DNA from: Comamonadaceae bacterium
GTDB lineage: Bacteria; Pseudomonadota; Gammaproteobacteria; Burkholderiales; Burkholderiaceae_C
Assembly: GCA_947463845.1 (NCBI GenBank)
Contig: CANHUM010000024.1
Span: 1 to 11,697, forward strand
DNA: 11,697 nucleotides
Direction of reading: 5' to 3'
Within the stretch, counting starts at the first letter, position 1; the number at the start of each line of letters is the position of its first letter. The notes beneath the pieces were generated by a model. That model made no database searches and was not told the DNA's origin. It saw only the letters and a list, made by a program, of their open reading frames with translations. The translations under genes were made by a program, and so were the position numbers. This document shows, one piece after another, positions 7,023 to 11,697 of the stretch.

Positions 7023-8312
7023 ATGTCCTCGATTCCGACTTCGTCTTCGGATGAGCCGATCCAGATTGCACAACCTCTCAAGAGGGTGAGTCGGCAGTCC
7101 AATGTCGTTTGGGGCTCCAAGGTTGTCACTGTGGGTGGCGGTGCGCCTGTCCGGGTCCAATCGATGACCAACACAGATACGGTCGATGTGATTGGTACAG
7201 CCATACAAGTTAAAGAGCTGGCCATCGCCGGCTCCGAGATGGTTCGCATCACTGTCAACACGCCTGAAGCGGCTCAAGCTGTGCCACATATCCGTGATCA
7301 GCTTGACAAAATGGGCATTGACGTCCCACTGATCGGTGACTTCCATTACAACGGGCACCGCTTGCTGACTGACTTCCCCGCTTGCGCCGAAGCGCTGTCC
7401 AAGTACCGCATCAATCCCGGTAACGTGGGCAAGGGGGATAAACGCGATGTGCAGTTTGGTCAAATGATTGAAGCGGCCATGCGTTGGAACAAACCTATCC
7501 GCATTGGTGTGAACTGGGGCAGTCTGGATCAAGAGTTGTTGGCGGAGTTGATGGATATCAACAGCCAGCGAACCAACCCTTGGGAAGCCAGGCAGGTGAT
7601 GTACGAGGCACTGATCTCGTCGGCCATCACTTCAGCGCAGAGGGCTGAAGCCATGGGTCTGTCGGGTTCGCAAATCACCCTTTCATGCAAAGTATCCGGC
7701 GTGCAGGATCTGATCTCTGTTTACAGAGAGCTGGGTCGCCGAACTGACTATGTGTTGCATCTGGGTTTGACTGAGGCAGGTATGGGCACCAAAGGCACGG
7801 TGGCTTCTACCGCCGCTTTGTCTGTGCTACTTCAAGAAGGAATTGGTGACACGATCCGCGTTTCACTGACCCCGCAGCCAGGCGAAGCCCGAACACAGGA
7901 AGTGGTGATTGCATCCGAGATTTTGCAGTCACTGGGCCTGCGTATTTTTGTGCCCAGCGTGACGGCTTGTCCTGGCTGTGGACGCACCACCAGCAGCACC
8001 TTCCAGGAACTGGCCAAACAAATTGATGACTTTTTACGAGCCCAAATGCCTGTGTGGCGCGTGCGTTATCCGGGGGTAGAAAATCTGAAGGTGGCTGTGA
8101 TGGGTTGCATCGTCAATGGCCCAGGCGAAAGCAAACATGCCGATATCGGCATCAGCTTGCCGGGGACAGGTGAAGCGCCTGCTGCCCCCGTTTTCATTGA
8201 TGGTGAAAAACGTTTGACTCTTCGCGGCGATGGCATTGCGCGTGAGTTCCAAGGCTTGGTTGAAAACTACATTGAGAACCGTTTTGGTTCTGGATCTTTC
8301 GAGAAAAAATGA
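7023..8312 (+). CDS. ispG: IspG, HMBPP synthase (4Fe-4S) of the MEP isoprenoid pathway
   Basis: IspG (GcpE) reductively opens 2-C-methyl-D-erythritol 2,4-cyclodiphosphate to HMBPP, the penultimate MEP-pathway step, using a 4Fe-4S cluster fed by flavodoxin or ferredoxin. The product has 429 residues, longer than the 372 of E. coli. The TIM-barrel part has VQSMTNTDT near residue 46 and [13 protein letters not shown] near 246. The cluster domain has CPGCGRT with C316 and C319, and GCIVNGPGE with C362 and the ligand-position glutamate E369. Two ATGs stand in tandem: the one at 7020 overlaps the rodZ stop but is only 2 nt from AAGGAG (7012-7017), while that at 7023 is 5 nt away and is preferred. 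The stop overlaps the hisS start as ATGA, implying coupling. Confidence 0.96.
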   Translation: MSSIPTSSSDEPIQIAQPLKRVSRQSNVVWGSKVVTVGGGAPVRVQSMTNTDTVDVIGTAIQVKELAIAGSEMVRITVNTPEAAQAVPHIRDQLDKMGIDVPLIGDFHYNGHRLLTDFPACAEALSKYRINPGNVGKGDKRDVQFGQMIEAAMRWNKPIRIGVNWGSLDQELLAELMDINSQRTNPWEARQVMYEALISSAITSAQRAEAMGLSGSQITLSCKVSGVQDLISVYRELGRRTDYVLHLGLTEAGMGTKGTVASTAALSVLLQEGIGDTIRVSLTPQPGEARTQEVVIASEILQSLGLRIFVPSVTACPGCGRTTSSTFQELAKQIDDFLRAQMPVWRVRYPGVENLKVAVMGCIVNGPGESKHADIGISLPGTGEAPAAPVFIDGEKRLTLRGDGIAREFQGLVENYIENRFGSGSFEKK

Positions 8313-9646
8313 GCGAGATTGCACAAGAAAACGTCCCTCAGGTCGAGAAGGGCGCCAAAGTCCAGAAGCTTGTCGGTGTCAAAGGGATGAACGATATCCT
8401 GCCACCGGACTCTGCCCGTTGGGAGTGGCTGGAAGCACAGGTTCGGGGGCTGATGGCGCGTTATGCCTACCGCAGCGTGCGTTTGCCCATCGTCGAGCCG
8501 ACTGCTTTGTTTGTGCGTGGCCTGGGCGAGGTGACCGATATTGTCGAAAAGGAGATGTACTCCTTTGAGGACCGCCTGAACGGCGAGCAACTCACCCTTC
8601 GCCCCGAAGGTACAGCAGGTCTGGTGCGTTCGGTGGTCGAGCACAACCTGTTATACGAAGGTGGTAAGCGCCTTTATTACATGGGTCCCATGTTCCGTCA
8701 TGAGCGTCCTCAGCGTGGTCGTTACCGTCAGTTTCACCAAATCGGCGCCGAGGTGTTGGGCTTTGGTGGTCCAGAGGTGGATGCCGAGCTGATTTTGCTG
8801 GCCAATGACCTGTGGAAAGTGCTGGGTCTCAAGGATGTGCGCCTGGAACTCAATAGTTTGGGTCAGCCGGCCGAGCGACAGGCTCACCGCACGGCGCTGA
8901 TTGCCCACCTGGAAAAGCACCTTGATGTGTTGGACGATGAAGCCAAACGCCGTCTGCACAGCAATCCTCTGCGCATTTTGGACACCAAGAACCCGGCCAT
9001 GCAAAACGTGGTTGAGGCGGCTCCCCGGTTGCTGGACTTTTTGGGCGAGGCGTCTTTGGCCCATTTCAACGCTGTCAAGGCTATTTTGGATGCCAATGGC
9101 GTGGCCTACAGCATCAATCCGCGCCTGGTGCGGGGCATGGATTATTACAACCTCACGGTGTTCGAATTCGTCACCACCAGCTTGGGTTCGCAGGGCACCA
9201 TCTGCGGTGGTGGCCGTTATGACTACCTTGTGGAGCAGGTGGGTGGCAAACCAGCGCCTGCTGTAGGCTGGGCTTTGGGCGTTGAGCGAGTTCTCGAACT
9301 CACCAAAGAGCAAGGTGAGCCTTTGCCCGGGCTGGCCCCTGATGTCTATGCCATCATTCCAGAAACGACCGCCTTGCCGGTGGCCATGCAGGTGCTGCAG
9401 TCCTTGCGCGCCTGCGGCATCTCTGCGCTCATGCATGCAGGCACTGGAGAGGGCATGGGCAGCATGAAGTCGCAATTCAAGAAAGCCGACAGCTCGGGTG
9501 CCCGTTTCGCCCTGGTTTTTGGAGCTGAGGAATTGGCCCAAGGTCTGGTTGCGGTCAAATCGTTGCGTGACGGCCATGGGGCACAACGTACCGAGTCTCT
9601 GAGTGCTGTAAGTCACTGGGCCCACAGCCTACAATCTGCAACCTGA
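8309..9646 (+). CDS. hisS: Histidyl-tRNA synthetase
   Basis: HisS charges tRNA-His with histidine at the cost of ATP; it is an essential class II synthetase that works as a cytosolic dimer. The 445-residue product begins with a short extension before the family start [12 protein letters not shown] (residues 23-34). Motif 2 lies at about 121-145 ([22 protein letters not shown] by position, with R130). The HisRS-specific LVRGMDYY segment is at 273-280 with the catalytic Arg at 276. GGGRYDYL (300-307) and the motif 3 stretch [12 protein letters not shown] (320-331) follow, then a C-terminal anticodon-binding domain from about 345. Start chosen at the ATG that overlaps the ispG stop; starting at the Met of GMNDILPP would remove the conserved lead-in. 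HisZ is excluded by the intact HisRS signatures. Confidence 0.97.
   Translation: MSEIAQENVPQVEKGAKVQKLVGVKGMNDILPPDSARWEWLEAQVRGLMARYAYRSVRLPIVEPTALFVRGLGEVTDIVEKEMYSFEDRLNGEQLTLRPEGTAGLVRSVVEHNLLYEGGKRLYYMGPMFRHERPQRGRYRQFHQIGAEVLGFGGPEVDAELILLANDLWKVLGLKDVRLELNSLGQPAERQAHRTALIAHLEKHLDVLDDEAKRRLHSNPLRILDTKNPAMQNVVEAAPRLLDFLGEASLAHFNAVKAILDANGVAYSINPRLVRGMDYYNLTVFEFVTTSLGSQGTICGGGRYDYLVEQVGGKPAPAVGWALGVERVLELTKEQGEPLPGLAPDVYAIIPETTALPVAMQVLQSLRACGISALMHAGTGEGMGSMKSQFKKADSSGARFALVFGAEELAQGLVAVKSLRDGHGAQRTESLSAVSHWAHSLQSAT
9630..9635 (+). promoter_or_regulatory. Possible promoter -10 box at the end of hisS
   Basis: TACAAT (five of six matches to TATAAT) sits in the last codons of hisS, 34 bp before the yfgM ATG, and would give a leader of roughly 28 nt. 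No convincing -35 lies at 16-18 bp. The 23-bp hisS-yfgM gap is the widest break between rlmN and bamB, so an internal promoter is plausible but unproven. Confidence 0.25.
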
Positions 9647-9669
9647 TGTTTACCGGATAGTCTGACACC

Positions 9670-10341
9670 ATGGCCAAAGCCCTCGACCTTGAAGAACAAG
9701 AACAACTAGACCAGATCAAACATTTCTGGAAGAAGTATGGCAACCTGATTTCCTGGGTGCTGATCGTTGTACTGGGTGCATTCGCCTCTTGGAATGGTTA
9801 CCAATACTGGCAACGCAACCAGGCGGCCAAGGCCGCTGTGCTTTTCGATGAGGTCGAACGGTCAGTGACTTCGGGTGACCTGACAAGGGTGCAGCGAAGT
9901 TTGGCGGATATGAAGGACAAGTTTCCGGGAACCCTCTTTGCGCATCAGGCCTCCTTGATCGCCGCGAAATTTTTAAGTGCCAACGGAAAAATCGTCGAGG
10001 CACAAGCCGCCTTGAAATGGGTGGCTGGTGCTGCGCCTGACCCAGCTTACCGAGATATTGCGCGTTTGCGCTTGGCTTCTTTGCTTTTCGATGGTGGCTC
10101 GTTTGATGATGCCCTGTCTCAGTTGGTTCAGCCCATGGGACCGTCTTTGATCGGTTTGGCCTCAGACCTCAAGGGCGATATCTTGACGGCCAAGAACCAG
10201 AAGTCTGAAGCCAAGTTGGCCTACCAAAATGCCTGGAAGGAACTGGCCGACAACCCCGATTACCGACGACTGGTGGAGGCCAAACTCAATGCACTGGGCA
10301 TCGATCCTCAAGCTCCTTTACCAACAGGAAACGCCAAGTGA
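9670..10341 (+). CDS. yfgM: YfgM, ancillary SecYEG translocon subunit
   Basis: YfgM is an inner-membrane protein with a periplasmic tetratricopeptide-like domain; in E. coli it associates with PpiD at the SecYEG translocon and helps hand exported proteins to periplasmic chaperones. The product has 223 residues: a short acidic cytoplasmic N-terminus (ALDLEEQEQLDQIKHFWKKY), a membrane anchor at about 24-41 (GNLISWVLIVVLGAFASW), the family GYQYWQRNQAAKA segment just after it, and helical TPR-like sequence to the end. Its place between hisS and bamB is the conserved E. coli order, which secures the call. The ATG lacks a Shine-Dalgarno (upstream GACACC). The stop overlaps the bamB start region. 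Confidence 0.92.
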   Translation: MAKALDLEEQEQLDQIKHFWKKYGNLISWVLIVVLGAFASWNGYQYWQRNQAAKAAVLFDEVERSVTSGDLTRVQRSLADMKDKFPGTLFAHQASLIAAKFLSANGKIVEAQAALKWVAGAAPDPAYRDIARLRLASLLFDGGSFDDALSQLVQPMGPSLIGLASDLKGDILTAKNQKSEAKLAYQNAWKELADNPDYRRLVEAKLNALGIDPQAPLPTGNAK

Positions 10342-11468
10342 TGAAGTCGTTGAAATTTCTTGCGTGCTTGTTGGGTTCAGCGGTGGCGCTGTCGCTGAGC
10401 GGCTGTTCCAGTGCGCCTGAAAAACCCAAGGCTTCACCTTTGCCGGTCGTCAGTGGCAGTTTCAAGGTTCAAAACGTCTGGAAAAACCAGATTGGTCCGG
10501 TTCAGCCCCATTTGTTGGCCTCCTTGCATGGTCAGCAGATGGCTGTGGCCTCAGCACAGGGGCAGTTGGCGCTGATGGATGTCCAAAATGGCCGCGATGT
10601 CTGGCGCATCAGCTTGAATGCACCCATTCAGGCGGGTGTTGGGGGTGATGGTCGTCGTTTTGCGGTGGTGACCCAGGCGAATGAATTGGTGGTCGTTGAG
10701 GCCGGGAAAGTACTTTGGCGTCATGTTCTGCCGGCGTTGTCTTACACGCCACCCTTGGTTGCAGGCGAGCGTGTGTTTGTGATGACGGGTGACCGTGCTG
10801 TCTCAGCGTTCGATGCGCAAACAGGCCAACGTCTTTGGTCGCAGCAGCGTTCGAGCGACCCTTTGTTGCTTCGCCAGGCAGGCCTGTTGATCCCTTTTGG
10901 GGACAATCTTTTGGTCGGTTGGGGAGGGCGCTTGGCATCACTGAATCCGTTAACGGGCGCTGTCCGTTGGGAGACCATGGTGGGCGTGACCCGTGGCACC
11001 AATGAAGTCGAGCGTCTTGTGGATCTGGTGGCTGGCGTCAGCCGTCAGGGCGGTTCACTGTGCTTGCGCGCTTTTCAAACATCGGTCGCCTGCCTGGATG
11101 GCCTGACAGGCAGAGTGATGTGGTCGCGACCAGCTCAAGGCCATCAAGGTCTGGACGGTAACGAGAATGTGGTGATTGGCACGGAGTCGGATGGCAAAGT
11201 GCTCGCATGGGATCGAAACTCGGGAGCGCCTCTTTGGGCTCAGGAAAGTTTACGGTTTCGCGGCTTGAGCATGCCTTCATTTTGGTCGAACTTTGCGGTC
11301 GTCGGTGACCAAGACGGCTGGGTTCATTTCTTGGCCCCACAAGATGGCAAGCCCGTACAACGTGTCGCGACAGATGGCAGTGGCATCATGGGCAAGCCCA
11401 TCGTGGCGGGTCAAACATTGGTTGTCGTGACTCGAAACGGAAATATTTTCGGTTTGCGTGCTGAATGA
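10341..11468 (+). CDS. bamB: BamB, outer-membrane protein assembly lipoprotein (beta-propeller)
   Basis: BamB (YfgL) is a periplasm-facing lipoprotein of the BAM complex that binds BamA POTRA domains and helps deliver beta-barrel substrates. The 375-residue product starts with a lipoprotein signal ending in LSGC with C22 lipidated and S at +2, which is compatible with outer-membrane sorting. The body repeats the PQQ-like propeller blade pattern, visible as [49 protein letters not shown] and [12 protein letters not shown]. The ATG at 10341 shares its first base with the yfgM stop; a GTG one codon earlier (10338) is also possible. No strong Shine-Dalgarno, so coupling to yfgM is likely. The order yfgM-bamB-der is the standard one. 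Confidence 0.96.
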   Translation: MKSLKFLACLLGSAVALSLSGCSSAPEKPKASPLPVVSGSFKVQNVWKNQIGPVQPHLLASLHGQQMAVASAQGQLALMDVQNGRDVWRISLNAPIQAGVGGDGRRFAVVTQANELVVVEAGKVLWRHVLPALSYTPPLVAGERVFVMTGDRAVSAFDAQTGQRLWSQQRSSDPLLLRQAGLLIPFGDNLLVGWGGRLASLNPLTGAVRWETMVGVTRGTNEVERLVDLVAGVSRQGGSLCLRAFQTSVACLDGLTGRVMWSRPAQGHQGLDGNENVVIGTESDGKVLAWDRNSGAPLWAQESLRFRGLSMPSFWSNFAVVGDQDGWVHFLAPQDGKPVQRVATDGSGIMGKPIVAGQTLVVVTRNGNIFGLRAE

Positions 11469-11491
11469 TGAATCAGAAAGCACTCAAGTGA
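11465..11491 (+). other. Eight-codon mini-ORF bridging bamB and der
   Basis: An ATG at 11465 overlaps the bamB stop (ATGA) and opens an eight-codon frame reading MMNQKALK, whose TGA at 11489-11491 overlaps the der GTG start (GTGA). No stop or gap is left between the three frames. The layout would let ribosomes finishing bamB re-initiate twice and reach der. A frame this short can arise by chance, and there is no evidence it is translated. Confidence 0.3.
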
Positions 11492-11697
11492 AACCTGTCC
11501 TGGCCCTCGTCGGTCGCCCGAATGTGGGCAAATCCACACTGTTCAACCGACTCACCAAGAGCCGTGATGCCATCGTGGCCGATTTCGCTGGCTTGACCCG
11601 TGATCGCCATTACGGCAACGGCAAGCAAGGCCGGCAAGAGTTTATTGTCATCGATACGGGTGGCTTTGAACCCGACGCTGGAGCCGGCATCTACAAG
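11488..11697 (+). CDS. der: Der (EngA), double-GTPase ribosome assembly factor, N-terminal part (partial)
   Basis: Der is an essential GTPase with two tandem G domains and a KH-like domain that matures the 50S subunit. Only the first 70 residues are in the window; the right edge cuts the gene. The G1 P-loop GRPNVGKST is at residues 9-17, the G2 threonine is in GLTRDR (T37), and the G3 motif DTGG is at 56-59. No in-frame ATG precedes it, so translation begins at a GTG (11488) with a weak AGAAAG Shine-Dalgarno-like sequence about 8 nt upstream. The 19-nt gap after bamB holds an eight-codon mini-ORF ending on this start codon. Confidence 0.95.
   Translation, partial: MKPVLALVGRPNVGKSTLFNRLTKSRDAIVADFAGLTRDRHYGNGKQGRQEFIVIDTGGFEPDAGAGIYK

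Noticed and set aside
7630..7650. Perfect 7-bp inverted repeat (CTTCAGC / GCTGAAG) in ispG
   Set aside because: It lies mid-gene with a 7-nt loop and no T tract; the codons explain it.
8651..9625. 324-codon open frame antisense to hisS
   Set aside because: It lies wholly inside hisS, whose family motifs are all intact. The translation shows no recognisable domain and fits a shadow frame from GC-biased codons.
2264..9640. 12-base repeat CTACAATCTGCA at 2264-2275 and 9629-9640, both near gene ends
   Set aside because: A few shared 12-mers are expected by chance in a window this long. The TACAAT cores are kept only as weak promoter candidates.

Overview
This window is ordinary chromosomal housekeeping DNA from a Gram-negative betaproteobacterium, most likely Burkholderiales and probably Comamonadaceae. 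The basis is the moderately GC-rich composition, the gene order, and protein features such as the basic RluB tail and the roughly 430-residue IspG. The genus is inference. I see no insertion sequence, prophage, CRISPR array, tRNA, rRNA or composition break, and no new biological system.

Layout, left to right. The 3' end of a DinG/YoaA-type helicase gene (plus strand, cut by the left edge) converges on and overlaps bamD (minus strand). bamD diverges from rluD over a gap of about 50 bp. A 123-bp gap with a terminator-like hairpin leads to scpB-rluB, which share an ATGA overlap. A 160-bp gap then precedes ndk-rlmN-rodZ-ispG-hisS-yfgM-bamB-der. This last run follows the order known from the Escherichia coli ndk-rlmN-rodZ-ispG-hisS-yfgM-bamB-der region. 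The der gene is cut by the right edge.

The genes fall into four themes. Three 23S rRNA modification enzymes (RluD, RluB, RlmN), histidyl-tRNA synthetase and the ribosome-assembly GTPase Der serve translation. BamD, BamB and YfgM serve envelope protein export and outer-membrane assembly, and RodZ serves cell shape. ScpB and the helicase act on the chromosome. Ndk and IspG make nucleoside triphosphates and isoprenoid precursors. Spacing in the second half is tight, with stop/start overlaps or strong Shine-Dalgarno sequences, so rlmN to der is probably mostly co-transcribed.

No gene-free stretch exceeds 300 bp. Points worth a second look are regulatory or architectural: a possible leader/attenuator before scpB, an antisense terminator-like hairpin inside the rluB tail, an eight-codon mini-ORF bridging bamB and der, and genes often found in these contexts (pgeF, pilF, scpA) that are not here.
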